A stretch of 50,167 nucleotides of DNA, taken from the NCBI GenBank assembly GCA_903867985.1, contig CAIPTO010000098.1, positions 1-50,167 of the forward strand. Direction: 5' to 3'. Position numbers and translations under genes: made by a program. The stretch is from an uncultured Elusimicrobia bacterium. Lineage in GTDB: Bacteria; Elusimicrobiota; Elusimicrobia; Elusimicrobiales; UBA9959. The notes below the pieces were generated by a model, which was given only the letters and a program-made list of their open reading frames with translations, was not told the origin of the DNA and made no database searches. Positions 32,699 to 41,180 of this stretch are shown here, in pieces. Every line of letters begins with the position of its first letter. Position 1 is the first letter of the stretch.

Positions 32699-33211
32699 CT
32701 ACCCGCAGCTGCAATCCTGCGATGGCCCCGTCTTATTCCAGGGCATAAGCGCGAGCAGTTTCGCCAACCCGCAGAAGCCGGTTATCCCCGCGAATATGAG
32801 CCCTGCCCCTATAAAAGCGGCCACCCACGCCAGTCTCTGGTCCACGCTGAAACCAAGCAGCACGGAAACCAGCACACCAAAACCAGCGGCTATCTGCACC
32901 TGCCGCATGATAGGCATATGCGCGTTCTTCCTAGTCACCAACGGCCGCCCCTGCCTGGCCCACTCCAGTATTCCGCCGGCATAAACTTCCACGGAGAGCT
33001 GGGCGCCGAAACCCAGTTGCGAAATCTGTTCAAGGGCGAGTTTAGCCCTGTTCCCGCTGCGGCACATGAGCAGTATTTTCCTCCCCAGCATTGATTGCAG
33101 AACACCCGGAGCAGTATGGCCGAATTGCGAAAGCGGGACCCATATAGACCCCGGTATATGCTCGGCCGCGAACTCGTCCTGCTCTCTGACATCCAATATG
33201 ATCTGTTCCAT
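32699..33211 (-). CDS. Rhodanese domain fused to a DUF2892 membrane domain
   Basis: A 170-residue protein. Residues 1-95 form a rhodanese domain (LDVREQDEFAAEHIPGSIWV) whose active-site loop is LLMCRSGNRAK with the catalytic Cys present. Residues about 105-165 form a DUF2892 (YgaP-like) domain with two spans (AGFGVLVSVLLGFSVDQ; AWVAAFIGAGLIFAGITGFC) and end in a Cys pair (CSCG). E. coli YgaP has the same build and is a membrane sulfurtransferase. It likely carries sulfane sulfur at the inner membrane face. It follows a DUF350 gene on the same strand. Confidence 0.93.
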   Translation of the reverse strand: MEQIILDVREQDEFAAEHIPGSIWVPLSQFGHTAPGVLQSMLGRKILLMCRSGNRAKLALEQISQLGFGAQLSVEVYAGGILEWARQGRPLVTRKNAHMPIMRQVQIAAGFGVLVSVLLGFSVDQRLAWVAAFIGAGLIFAGITGFCGLAKLLALMPWNKTGPSQDCSCG

Positions 33212-33256
33212 TTATACCTCCGGGCTAAAATATTCCCCAAAAAGCGGCCCAGCCTG

Positions 33257-33796
33257 CTACTTCATTATCTCTATGCGGCCAATAGACGGCTGGGGAACCA
33301 TGGCTTTTGAAATAGAGCTGACCCCCTCCCCTACGTAAAGCGCGGCAACCAGCACTACGCCTGAGAGCAGTATCCCCACCGCCAGGTTCCCCTTTTGCAG
33401 TTCTTTGCCGGCATGCAGGCTTTTATCCAGCCTGCCGAAAAGCCTAAGCGTAACCGAAATAGTGATCACGGCAAGCAGCATTGAAATGCCAAGATGACCG
33501 AGACAAAGCAGCGTCAGTTTCCCTAATCCGAGCTGGCTCTCACCGGGGGAGGAAATATAGAGGCGAAACATGCTGACCACGGCACCCATACCCTTCTGAA
33601 CTATCATGGAAGCGGATAGAAGTATTGCCGCCATCAGCACGCCCACAGCGGTATTGCCTTTCTTTATTTCAGCCTCCATATCAAAATCAGGGTTTGCCCT
33701 TATGAACACCTTGTAAGTCAGGGCTATTATCAACCCGGACATCGCCACCGCGAGAGAGAATTCAAACAGGCTGACTATCACTCTTGTGTTGAACAT
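33257..33796 (-). CDS. DUF350 duplicated-domain membrane protein
   Basis: A 179-residue protein with about five spans and two DUF350 repeats: IKKGNTAVGVLMAAILLSAS in the first half and LQKGNLAVGILLSGVVLVAA in the second. The repeated KGNxAVGxLL motif marks the family, whose function is unknown (members often lie next to transglutaminase-like or spermidine-synthase-like genes in other genomes). GGAGGAAAAATG supports the start at 33796; an upstream in-frame extension lacks a site. It sits between the transglutaminase-like gene and the rhodanese gene on the minus strand. Confidence 0.85.
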   Translation of the reverse strand: MFNTRVIVSLFEFSLAVAMSGLIIALTYKVFIRANPDFDMEAEIKKGNTAVGVLMAAILLSASMIVQKGMGAVVSMFRLYISSPGESQLGLGKLTLLCLGHLGISMLLAVITISVTLRLFGRLDKSLHAGKELQKGNLAVGILLSGVVLVAALYVGEGVSSISKAMVPQPSIGRIEIMK

Positions 33797-33852
33797 TTTT
33801 CCTCCAGTTGCGCGGCCGGCACGAAAAACCATCGGAGTCGTGTCAGTCGCTG

Positions 33853-34902
33853 TTAAAAAAACGGCTCAATTTTATAGCCCTCGGCGCCTTGCAACAGCGC
33901 GGAGGTGTTCCCTCCCACTGCGCCCGGTTCAAGCCACGCCGGCCCCGCCGGCTCTATCAGCACATATTCAAGTCCGTCATATCTTACGAACAAGTCACCC
34001 TTGGCCGGAATTCTTCTTATCGCCATAAGATAATGGCCCGGCACGGAGATACCCACCAGGCGCATACCGCTCCAGTTCCCGAGAATTGAGGCCACCAGCG
34101 CTGTTTTGGTGTCGCAGTCCCCCCAGCCGCTGAACAGCGCTCTGCCCGGCGGCAGTAAGCCTCCGGTATGAAGGCCGCCCTCTATCATCGGCGGGATTTT
34201 ATACAGCAGGGCCGTCTGCGCCATTGAGAGAACCGCTCCCACCGTTTCTTCAGGCCCGTACCCCCTGGCTTCCGATATTTTCTGAAAAGCCAGGGCCATT
34301 GGTTTTAAAAACTGGATATTGCGCTTTACAATGCCGGGGATGTCACAGACAATAATGTTGCCGGGCAGAAGCGCGAAGCCGCGCGAATTAAAAAATTCAT
34401 TTAATCGGACCCTGTATTCCCAATCCACCGCCTTCAGCGCCTCTTTACCAGCGGCTTCCCCGCCTTTTTTTACGGCTTTATCCCATTCCTTCCGGCGGGC
34501 GCTCTCCCGCCATTGGTTCAGGTTTGAAACTTTATCGTCGGAGTAACCGTAGCCGGACAGATACGCCTTATATTCATCTTCGGATATGGAAAAAGAGACA
34601 CTAAGCCTGTCTTTATTAAAATTGAGAAAGTTGTATCCGGCTTCCAGTTTCCCGTTCACGCGGCGTATCCTCTGCGCCGTGCCCTTTTCCTTCCTGTTCC
34701 GTACCGGACTTTCTTCTTCCGCCGCCTCTGTCCCGTCAACTTCCCCCGTTTCCTCCTCGTCCGCGGACTGAAAGCGGGGCAGATCCGGCCCCGCAGGATA
34801 AATAACAAATTCTCTTTCCCATTGTGAAGACAGCAGAAGCGTCGCCGCGAAAAACACGGGCAGCAGAAGAAACGGCACGACAAAAACGCGGAAGGCTTTC
34901 AT
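33853..34902 (-). CDS. Membrane-anchored transglutaminase-like protein
   Basis: A 349-residue protein. Residues about 5-26 are one membrane span (VFVVPFLLLPVFFAATLLLS). An acidic low-complexity linker follows (EEETGEVDGTEAAEEES). The C-terminal ~150 residues resemble a transglutaminase/Cys-protease fold: GWGDCDTKTALVASIL contains the Cys nucleophile, SVPGHYLMAI the His and YVLIEPAGP the acidic partner region. Such bacterial domains cleave or link peptides, often at the envelope. TATAAT lies ten bases before the ATG and no ribosome site is present, so it may have a leaderless mRNA. It is upstream of DUF350 on the same strand, about 55 bases apart. Confidence 0.75.
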   Translation of the reverse strand: MKAFRVFVVPFLLLPVFFAATLLLSSQWEREFVIYPAGPDLPRFQSADEEETGEVDGTEAAEEESPVRNRKEKGTAQRIRRVNGKLEAGYNFLNFNKDRLSVSFSISEDEYKAYLSGYGYSDDKVSNLNQWRESARRKEWDKAVKKGGEAAGKEALKAVDWEYRVRLNEFFNSRGFALLPGNIIVCDIPGIVKRNIQFLKPMALAFQKISEARGYGPEETVGAVLSMAQTALLYKIPPMIEGGLHTGGLLPPGRALFSGWGDCDTKTALVASILGNWSGMRLVGISVPGHYLMAIRRIPAKGDLFVRYDGLEYVLIEPAGPAWLEPGAVGGNTSALLQGAEGYKIEPFF

Positions 34903-34918
34903 ACGGATTTCAATTATA

Positions 34919-36502
34919 TCAATTCAAGGAATGCAGCGCGGCCTCAACGGCTTTTATCGCGTCCGCTGCGGAGCTGGTTATTCCCCCGCTATACCCCGAC
35001 CCTTCGCCTATCGGGTAGAGATTTCGCACATTTATCGATTCAAAATTTTCCCCGCGCCTCACTCTTACGGGCGACGAGGTTCTTGTTTCCGGCCCCATCA
35101 GTATCGCGTCGTCGCCCGCGAACAAGGGGCATCCGGTTTCCCATTGACGGAACGCGGCACGCAGCGTTTCACCGATGAAATCCGGGAATATAGCGCTGAT
35201 ATCCGCGCTCTTCGTCCCCATTTTACAGGAATTATTGTTTAGCGCGGCCGAAGTTCTTCCATTTAAAAAATCCCTGAGGTTCTGAGCCGGAGCTTTCCAG
35301 TTTCCCCCGCCCGCCGTGAAGGCTTTGCGCTCAATATTCTTCTGGAATTCAACCCCGGCCAGCGGATGCGCCGATCCATAATCCGCCGCGCGGCAGGTTA
35401 CAGCGATGGCGGAGTTTGAGAATGCCGAGTCCCGGGCCGAGTAACTCATGCCGTTTAGCGCAAGACCGCCCTCCTCCGAGGACGCGTTTACGATTTCTCC
35501 GCCGGGGCACATACAGAAGGTGTACGCTCCCCTGCCTGTTTTACGGTTCGTGCAGTTAAAAGAATAGGTGGCCGCCCCAATGCCGGGAAAGTTCCGGTAT
35601 TTGTCGCCGTATCTGATAAGGTTAATAGTCGCGGCCGGGTGTTCGATTCTCACTCCGACCGAGATAGCCTTTGCCTCAAGGCTGACGCTTTTTTTATACA
35701 GCAGTTCAAAGGTGTCGCGCGCAGAATGGCCGATAGCCAGGTAAACGCCTGAGCAAAGGTAGCGCGCAGAATCGTTTATCACCACTCCTGAAACTTTGCC
35801 TTCAAAGATGATCATATCCGTCATTTTTGCGCCATAATGTATTTCGCCGCCCCGCTCAAGAATATAATTCCTGATATTAGCCACTATCCCGCGCAGGACC
35901 TCGGTCCCCAGATGAGGTTTGGCGATATATCCTATTTCCGCAGGCGCGCCGAATTTAATAAAAGTATCCAGCACCCTGCTGACGTAAACGGAATTATTAA
36001 TCCTCGAAAACAGCTTTCCGTCGGAATATGCGCCGGCGCCGCCTTCCCCGAACTGGATATTCGACTCGGGACTCAGCGTCCGGTCGCTTATAAATCTCAG
36101 CACGTCAATGTGGCGCTCTTCAAGCTTTTTGCCCCTTTCAAAGATAAGCGGCTTAAGCCCGCATTCGATAAGTTCCAGAGCGGCGAACATCCCGGCCGGG
36201 CCGAAGCCGATTATAACGGGCCTCTGGCCAGCCGGCGCCGCCTTATGAAAGAGGACCGGCTTTTCTGAGTACGGCGGGAAATTTCCTTTATTCTTATAAA
36301 CGTCGGGAACGCTGATGACCAGCGAGATCTCATAATAGAACTGCTGCTTATCCCTTGTCTCCAGCGATTTTGAAAGCACCCTGGCGGCGCTTAGTTCCTC
36401 TTCCGGAATATTCAATTTGCGCGCGGCAGCCTTCAGGTATTCAGCCGGCCCGTCATTCTCAACCGGAATAAGCAACCCGTCTACGATCAGTTCCATAGGC
36501 AT
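34919..36502 (-). CDS. FAD-dependent dehydrogenase (COG2509 type)
   Basis: A 527-residue flavoprotein. After an N-terminal alpha/beta domain of about 95 residues, the FAD-binding GFGPAGMFAALELIECGLKP occurs, followed by FERGKKLEERHIDVLRF and NIQFGEGGAGAYSDGKLFSR, which mark the uncharacterised FAD-dependent dehydrogenase group. The C-terminus has LYPIGEGSGYSGGITSSAAD, a second FAD contact. The substrate is unknown in this family. No ribosome site is seen before the ATG. It is divergent from another flavoprotein (BaiN-like), the two starts being about 130 bases apart. Confidence 0.88.
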   Translation of the reverse strand: MPMELIVDGLLIPVENDGPAEYLKAAARKLNIPEEELSAARVLSKSLETRDKQQFYYEISLVISVPDVYKNKGNFPPYSEKPVLFHKAAPAGQRPVIIGFGPAGMFAALELIECGLKPLIFERGKKLEERHIDVLRFISDRTLSPESNIQFGEGGAGAYSDGKLFSRINNSVYVSRVLDTFIKFGAPAEIGYIAKPHLGTEVLRGIVANIRNYILERGGEIHYGAKMTDMIIFEGKVSGVVINDSARYLCSGVYLAIGHSARDTFELLYKKSVSLEAKAISVGVRIEHPAATINLIRYGDKYRNFPGIGAATYSFNCTNRKTGRGAYTFCMCPGGEIVNASSEEGGLALNGMSYSARDSAFSNSAIAVTCRAADYGSAHPLAGVEFQKNIERKAFTAGGGNWKAPAQNLRDFLNGRTSAALNNNSCKMGTKSADISAIFPDFIGETLRAAFRQWETGCPLFAGDDAILMGPETRTSSPVRVRRGENFESINVRNLYPIGEGSGYSGGITSSAADAIKAVEAALHSLN

Positions 36503-36632
36503 GATAAATAATACGATATCCGGCCCTGCCTTTTACCACCGGCGCGATAAATAATTCAATTTGCGTTTCCAGGAGTTGCAAAAATACGCCGGGGCCGCTA
36601 TAATAGGCTACCCGCTTTTACCGGAAAATGAA

Positions 36633-37910
36633 ATGAAAAACTATCACGCGAACCACGACAGCGCAGATATACTCGTCATCGGGGGCGGGCCCGCGGGGAT
36701 CATGGCGGCAGGCCGCGCGGGAGAGTCGGGCGCTAAAATCACGCTTATTGAAAAAAATACGGGCCTTGGGTTAAAGCTTCTGCTTACCGGCGGCGGCCGA
36801 TGCAACCTGACCAACAGCGCGGACTTAAAAAAATTCATCTCGGCTTTCGGCAAAAACGGGAACTTTCTGCACAGAGCCGTGAGCGTATTCTCAAACAAAG
36901 ACCTTATAACCTTTTTCAATTCGCGCGGAGTGCCGACACGCGCGGATCCGGATGGAAAGATCTTCCCCTCAGATGACAAAGCGCGCAGCGTTTTAGCCGC
37001 GTTAAGCGGCTACTTAAAAACCAGCAAAGTCAATATCGCCTGCGGTTCACAGGCCGCCGGCATTTTGACCCGGAACGGCTCAAAAATAGAGGGCGTTAAA
37101 CTCCGGGACGGCGGCATTGTCCGCAGCAAAAAATTAATTATCGCCACTGGCGGAGTATCTTATCCTCAAACCGGTTCCACGGGGGACGGATACGCCCTGG
37201 CAAAGCAATGCGGGCACACCATTATCCCGCTCAGGCCGGGGCTTACCGCCCTTGAATCCGATGACCTGTTTATAAAAGATCTGCAGGGGCTGACGCTTCA
37301 GGGCGTAGAGCTTTCGGTTTTAATCAACGGCAGGAAGGCGGCAGCGGAAAGAGGAGAGTTGTTGTTCACGCATTTTGGCGTTTCCGGCCCCAAACTGCTT
37401 ATTATGAGCGCGATCGCCGTAGACGCCCTGCTTGAACCTGGCAACAAAGTTGAGCTATCCGTGAATCTGGCGCCGGAACAAACGCCTGCCGAATTAACCG
37501 CAGCTATCCAGAAGTATTTTGCCGGTAACGGCGCCAAAACATTTTCAACTTACCTTAAAGCGGCTTTACCGGCTTCTCTTAGCTCAGTGTTTGAGCGGCT
37601 GAGCGGTATTGCCCGCGGCAGACAGTGCGCCTCAATAACCGGCGCCGAACGCAAAAAAATAGCGGAGCTGTTCGGTGATTTCAGGATCCATATAACCAGG
37701 CCGCGCCCCATACAGGAAGCGACGGTCACGCGCGGGGGAGTAAATCTGGCTGAAATAAACCCCAGAACAATGGAGTCGCACTTAATGCGCGGGCTCTATT
37801 TTTGCGGAGAGGTGCTGGACCTTGACGGGATTACCGGCGGGTATAATTTGCAGGAGGCTTTTTCCACCGGCTGCCTAGCTGGCCAGTCGGCAGCCGCCGC
37901 GCTGGAATAG
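36633..37910 (+). CDS. BaiN/HI0933-family NAD(P)/FAD-dependent oxidoreductase
   Basis: A 425-residue flavoprotein. The N-terminal Rossmann motif is ILVIGGGPAGIMAAGRAGES, followed by LIEKNTGLGLKLLLTGGGRC and NLTN, the signature of the HI0933 family. FTHFGVSGPKLLIMSA and the C-terminal LYFCGEVLDLDGITGGYNLQ complete the fold. A member in Clostridium (BaiN) reduces bile-acid intermediates, but most are of unknown substrate, so the name gives the family only. The ATG at 36633 begins the usual family start; a TTG at 36561 would add residues without homology. It ends in a terminator-like stem. Confidence 0.9.
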   Translation: MKNYHANHDSADILVIGGGPAGIMAAGRAGESGAKITLIEKNTGLGLKLLLTGGGRCNLTNSADLKKFISAFGKNGNFLHRAVSVFSNKDLITFFNSRGVPTRADPDGKIFPSDDKARSVLAALSGYLKTSKVNIACGSQAAGILTRNGSKIEGVKLRDGGIVRSKKLIIATGGVSYPQTGSTGDGYALAKQCGHTIIPLRPGLTALESDDLFIKDLQGLTLQGVELSVLINGRKAAAERGELLFTHFGVSGPKLLIMSAIAVDALLEPGNKVELSVNLAPEQTPAELTAAIQKYFAGNGAKTFSTYLKAALPASLSSVFERLSGIARGRQCASITGAERKKIAELFGDFRIHITRPRPIQEATVTRGGVNLAEINPRTMESHLMRGLYFCGEVLDLDGITGGYNLQEAFSTGCLAGQSAAAALE

Positions 37911-37940
37911 TTCCGGGCACTACACACTGTAAGGTCTTCT

Positions 37941-37969
37941 CGGAATCGGCCGGCATTCCGCCCTTTTTT
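37941..37969 (+). terminator. Probable terminator after the BaiN-like gene
   Basis: CGGAAT and ATTCCG flank CGGCCGGC, and the hairpin is followed by CCCTTTTTTA. It lies 30 bases past the stop at 37910. A second palindrome (CCGGAGCTAAAGCTCCGG) follows, near the gpmI leader. Confidence 0.6.
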
Positions 37970-38099
37970 ACGGGAGGCTAAAAGCTCCTTGTCCCGGAGC
38001 TAAAGCTCCGGCCGTAGAAGCCCGTATCATAACCGCCTTCTTATTTTCTAAAATACAGGGGCAATCATTTTTAACACGGATTCCGAGAGGATAAAAATA

Positions 38100-39659
38100 A
38101 TGGACAAGAAAAAAGTTCTGCTGATAATACGCGACGGATGGGGTATAGCCAAACCTGATAAATTCAACGCCGTCTATAACGCCAAAAAACCCAACATCGA
38201 CCGATATCTCAAAGAATACCCTAATACGGTCCTTGAACCGGCGGGCGAGTCCGTAGGTCTCCCAAAAGGCTATCAGGGCTCCTCCGAGGTCGGCCATCTC
38301 AACATGGGCGCAGGCAGAATAGTCATACAGGAGCTAAAACGCATCATGGACATGATAGAGGACGGAACTTTCTTCAATTCCCCCGCCCTCAAGAACGCCA
38401 TAGATAACGCGGTTAATAAAAAGTCCACCCTCCATATCATGGGCCTGGTCCAGGATGAAGGCGTCCACGCCCACCAGGACCACCTGTACGCCATTATGCG
38501 CCACGCGGCAAAGGCAGGCGTAAAAAGCATTCGTATCCACTTTTTCGCGGACGGGCGCGACACGCCGCCCCGCAGCGCGCTCAGCTTTTTAAAAATGCTG
38601 GAAGAGGTGATAAAGGAAGTGCCCGTCGCCAAAATAGCCACCGTCATGGGCCGCTACTACGCCATGGACCGCGGTGAAAAGTGGGCCCTTACAGACCAGG
38701 CATATAACGCCATCGCCGGGGCCGAGGGCGCCCCCGTTGACAGCGCCCTGGAAGCAATTGAGAACGCCTACAGCGACCTTAAAAATCCAAACGGCGAGCC
38801 CATAGTTGACGAGTATATACCCCCGACGATAATCGGGGATTACAAAGGCGTAAAAGACGGCGATTCCGTCATACACACCAACTTCCGCCAGGACCGCGCG
38901 ATACAGCTCACCAAAGCTTTTGTGGAACCCCATTACTCCGGCTCGCGCTGGAAAAAATTTAATATCGTCTATTGCGGTCTCACGCGATACTACGACGCCT
39001 TCAGATTCAGCGCTCTGCCGCCAATGGACGAGGGCGGCAGCATGAACAACCTTTTGGGCCAGGTAATAGCCGACCACAACCTGAAGCAACTCCGTATTGC
39101 CGAAACGCAGAAGTTTAAACATGTCACTTCTTTTTTTAACGGCAAACGCATAGAGCCTTATAAAGGCGAGGACCAGGTTGAGATACCGGGCACCTTTGAC
39201 CCCTCCAGCTACGGCGAGCATCCCGAAATGAACGCCCCGGAGGTGGCCGCAAGAGTGTTAAAAGAAATAGCCGCTCAAAATTACGATTTCATACTGGTCA
39301 ACTTCGCCAACGGCGACATGGTAGGCCATACCGGCAATTTCGCCGCCGCCGTAAAAGCCATTGAGATAGTTGATTTAAGCGTCGGCGCTCTTACGGAAGA
39401 GGCGCTGAAGAAAGGCTACACTGTTCTCATCACCTCCGATCACGGCAACGCCGAAGAGATGTGGGATTACAAGATAAACATGGCCAAAACCGCACACACC
39501 ACCAACCCCGTAGAATTTATATATGTCACGAAGGACGCTGCCGGCCTGAAACTGCGGCCTCACGGTATACTCTCAGACGTTGCCCCAACGGTGCTGGAGA
39601 TCCTGGGCCTGCCGCAGCCTGCGGATATGACCTCACAGTCGCTTATCGTAAAGCAATAA
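38100..39659 (+). CDS. gpmI: 2,3-bisphosphoglycerate-independent phosphoglycerate mutase
   Basis: A 519-residue alkaline-phosphatase-fold enzyme interconverting 3- and 2-phosphoglycerate, normal length. LLIIRDGWGIAKPDKFNAVY holds the first metal Asp. SSEVGHLNMGAGRIV carries the phosphoserine. HAHQDHLYA, the FFADGRDTPP segment and VGHTGNFAAAVKAIE / TSDHGNAEEM are the other Mn-binding sites. GAGAGGA lies ten bases before the ATG. It works in glycolysis or gluconeogenesis and pairs functionally with glycerate kinase at 22.4 kb. It is followed by a word-type inverted repeat. Confidence 0.97.
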   Translation: MDKKKVLLIIRDGWGIAKPDKFNAVYNAKKPNIDRYLKEYPNTVLEPAGESVGLPKGYQGSSEVGHLNMGAGRIVIQELKRIMDMIEDGTFFNSPALKNAIDNAVNKKSTLHIMGLVQDEGVHAHQDHLYAIMRHAAKAGVKSIRIHFFADGRDTPPRSALSFLKMLEEVIKEVPVAKIATVMGRYYAMDRGEKWALTDQAYNAIAGAEGAPVDSALEAIENAYSDLKNPNGEPIVDEYIPPTIIGDYKGVKDGDSVIHTNFRQDRAIQLTKAFVEPHYSGSRWKKFNIVYCGLTRYYDAFRFSALPPMDEGGSMNNLLGQVIADHNLKQLRIAETQKFKHVTSFFNGKRIEPYKGEDQVEIPGTFDPSSYGEHPEMNAPEVAARVLKEIAAQNYDFILVNFANGDMVGHTGNFAAAVKAIEIVDLSVGALTEEALKKGYTVLITSDHGNAEEMWDYKINMAKTAHTTNPVEFIYVTKDAAGLKLRPHGILSDVAPTVLEILGLPQPADMTSQSLIVKQ

Positions 39660-39664
39660 GCGAC

Positions 39665-39747
39665 GCCATAAGCTTTAGGCTCTAGGCTTTTTTTGCTTTT
39701 TAATGAGATCATTGCAACTTATGGCCTATGGCTTAAGGCCTATGGCA
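39665..39747. repeat. GCCATAxGC-word inverted repeat after gpmI
   Basis: The left arm is GCCATAAGCTTTAGGCTC plus TAGGC. The right arm is AACTTATGGCCTATGGCTTA followed by AGGCCTATGGC, whose reverse complement repeats GCCATAGGCC and TTAAGCCATAGGCC. The word family is the same as the one inside rimO. The arms enclose a T-rich loop (CTTTTTTTGCTTTTTAAT), which could also end gpmI transcripts. Confidence 0.7.
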
Positions 39748-39760
39748 GCATTTAACCTTT

Positions 39761-39979
39761 ATGTTTTACAAACTAAAAGTCCACGCTGACGCGAAAGAAA
39801 ACAAAATAATTAAAAAAGGTCCGGACTCTTTTGAGATATGGATCAAGGCTCCGGCCGAACGCGGCAGGGCCAACGCCGCCGCACTAGGGTTGCTGGCCGC
39901 CGAGATCCACACCGAATGCAAGCGCATCCTGCTTGTAAAAGGCGCCCACGGGCCGGCTAAAATAGTCAGGATCATATAG
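39761..39979 (+). CDS. DUF167 (YggU-family) protein
   Basis: A 72-residue small cytoplasmic protein. The family signature is present: KVHADAKENKIIKKG near the start, then KAPAERGRANAAALGLLA and a Lys/Arg-containing strand (ILLVKGAHGPAKIVRI). YggU proteins have a small alpha/beta fold of unknown role. It lacks the usual YGGT-family neighbour. No strong ribosome site precedes the ATG; the word repeat ends 13 bases before it. Confidence 0.88.
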   Translation: MFYKLKVHADAKENKIIKKGPDSFEIWIKAPAERGRANAAALGLLAAEIHTECKRILLVKGAHGPAKIVRII

Positions 39980-40070
39980 CGATATAGCAAGGCGAGGAAG
40001 GAGACCCTTTCCCCGCTGATCCATATTCAGTGTTTCATTACTTCACTGCTTCAACTTCAACGCAGTATTG

Positions 40071-40076
40071 TATAAT
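40071..40076 (+). promoter_or_regulatory. -10 box directly before the DsbA-like gene
   Basis: A perfect TATAAT sits seven bases before the ATG at 40084, placing the transcription start at or within a base or two of the start codon. No ribosome site is present. Upstream bases (TTCAAC, about 17 bp before) could be a weak -35. Confidence 0.5.
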
Positions 40077-40083
40077 TAGACTT

Positions 40084-40722
40084 ATGGTAAGCCGAATAAC
40101 CGCGAGAAAAGGTTTAATAGCGGTCCTGCTCGTATTCGCGTCCACCATGGCCGTCCTCCTGTTGCGGCAGTCCAATCTGGCCCCGTCCAGACCTTCGCCG
40201 GACTTCCGCGCTTTCGGCCCTAAGGACGCCCCGATACAGATCTACGAATATACCGACCTCTCCTGCCCCGCCTGCAGGTCAGCGGAGGCCCACATAACAC
40301 AAAGTCTGCAGCTCTACAAAGGCGCAGTGCGGGTCAACTTCAAGCATTATCCTCTTTCAGTCATCCACCCTTGGTCCTTTATGGCGGCGTCATATGCCGA
40401 CTGCGCCGGCGCGCAAGGCAAATTCACGGAATATGCCGGACTACTTTTTGAGGATCAGGAGAAGTGGTCTCAGGCCAGAGAAAAACCCGGGGAATTCTTG
40501 GCCGCAGCCGCGCTGTTGAAACTTGACATACCCGCCCTGGAAGCGTGCGCCGCCGACCCCGAGACACCCCGCCGCATAAAACTGGACATTGCCGAAGGAG
40601 ACCTTCGGGGGGTGAACGCCACCCCCACATTCTTCATAAACGGCAAAAGGGCCGTAGGCGGAGCTCAATTCCTGGACCAGGTTAAAAAATTCGACATTTT
40701 GCTCAGCAGAATTAAAATATGA
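40084..40722 (+). CDS. DsbA-family thiol oxidoreductase
   Basis: A 212-residue exported or membrane-anchored thioredoxin-fold protein. Residues about 10-28 are one membrane span (LIAVLLVFASTMAVLLL). The active site is TDLSCPACRSAEAH (CPAC, both Cys present). VNFKHYPLSVIHPWSFMAAS and VNATPTFFINGKRAVGG, with the cis-Pro, are the usual later motifs of the BdbD/DsbA-like group. It should form or exchange disulfides in the periplasm. The next gene encodes a MauE-like membrane protein and overlaps by four bases, a pairing in which the membrane protein could reoxidise or reduce it. The ATG was chosen over a GTG at 40030 because it starts the signal sequence. Confidence 0.88.
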   Translation: MVSRITARKGLIAVLLVFASTMAVLLLRQSNLAPSRPSPDFRAFGPKDAPIQIYEYTDLSCPACRSAEAHITQSLQLYKGAVRVNFKHYPLSVIHPWSFMAASYADCAGAQGKFTEYAGLLFEDQEKWSQAREKPGEFLAAAALLKLDIPALEACAADPETPRRIKLDIAEGDLRGVNATPTFFINGKRAVGGAQFLDQVKKFDILLSRIKI

Positions 40723-41180
40723 ATAAGACACTAGGGACCAGGGAAATCATGGGGCTTTTGGCCAGACTTTTGGCCGGCGGCGTGTTTATTTACGCCGGCT
40801 TCCTGAAGGCAGCCGCCCCGGCGGAAGAATTCGCCTACGCCATAGAGGCTTACCGCATAATCCCGGCCGGCCTGACCATGTTCGCCGCCATGGCAGTGCC
40901 CTGGATCGAAGTATACCTAGGAGTCTTCCTTGCTGCGGGCGTTTTCACTCGTTACTGCGCTCTCTCAGTCTGCGCCATGATCCTCGCTTTTGAGGGTCTC
41001 CTGCTCCAGGCCATTTTAAGAAAACTGCCGGTCACAGCCTGCGGCTGCTTCGGCGCTTCCATGAATAATTCCCTGGGTTATGAGTTCTCCCAAAACCTGC
41101 TATTGCTGGCGCTAACCGCCCTCGCCTGGAAGTACGGCGGGAAAATATCCATAGACTCGGCGGTAGAGAAATATGGTTAA
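40719..41180 (+). CDS. MauE/DoxX-like membrane protein
   Basis: A 153-residue membrane protein with four spans (LLARLLAGGVFIYAGFLKA; FAAMAVPWIEVYLGVFLAAG; a third at about 85-105; and LLLLALTALAW). The residues ACGCFGAS between spans three and four carry the Cys-x-Cys expected in MauE-type proteins, which are thought to pass electrons to periplasmic thiol proteins. It overlaps the DsbA-like gene by four bases (ATGA), so the two are probably a redox pair. It overlaps the next secreted orphan by eight bases. Confidence 0.85.
   Translation: MNKTLGTREIMGLLARLLAGGVFIYAGFLKAAAPAEEFAYAIEAYRIIPAGLTMFAAMAVPWIEVYLGVFLAAGVFTRYCALSVCAMILAFEGLLLQAILRKLPVTACGCFGASMNNSLGYEFSQNLLLLALTALAWKYGGKISIDSAVEKYG

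Noticed and set aside
38589-39221. 210-codon open frame on the minus strand inside gpmI
   Set aside because: It lies wholly antisense to conserved gpmI motifs and has no ribosome site or recognised domain.
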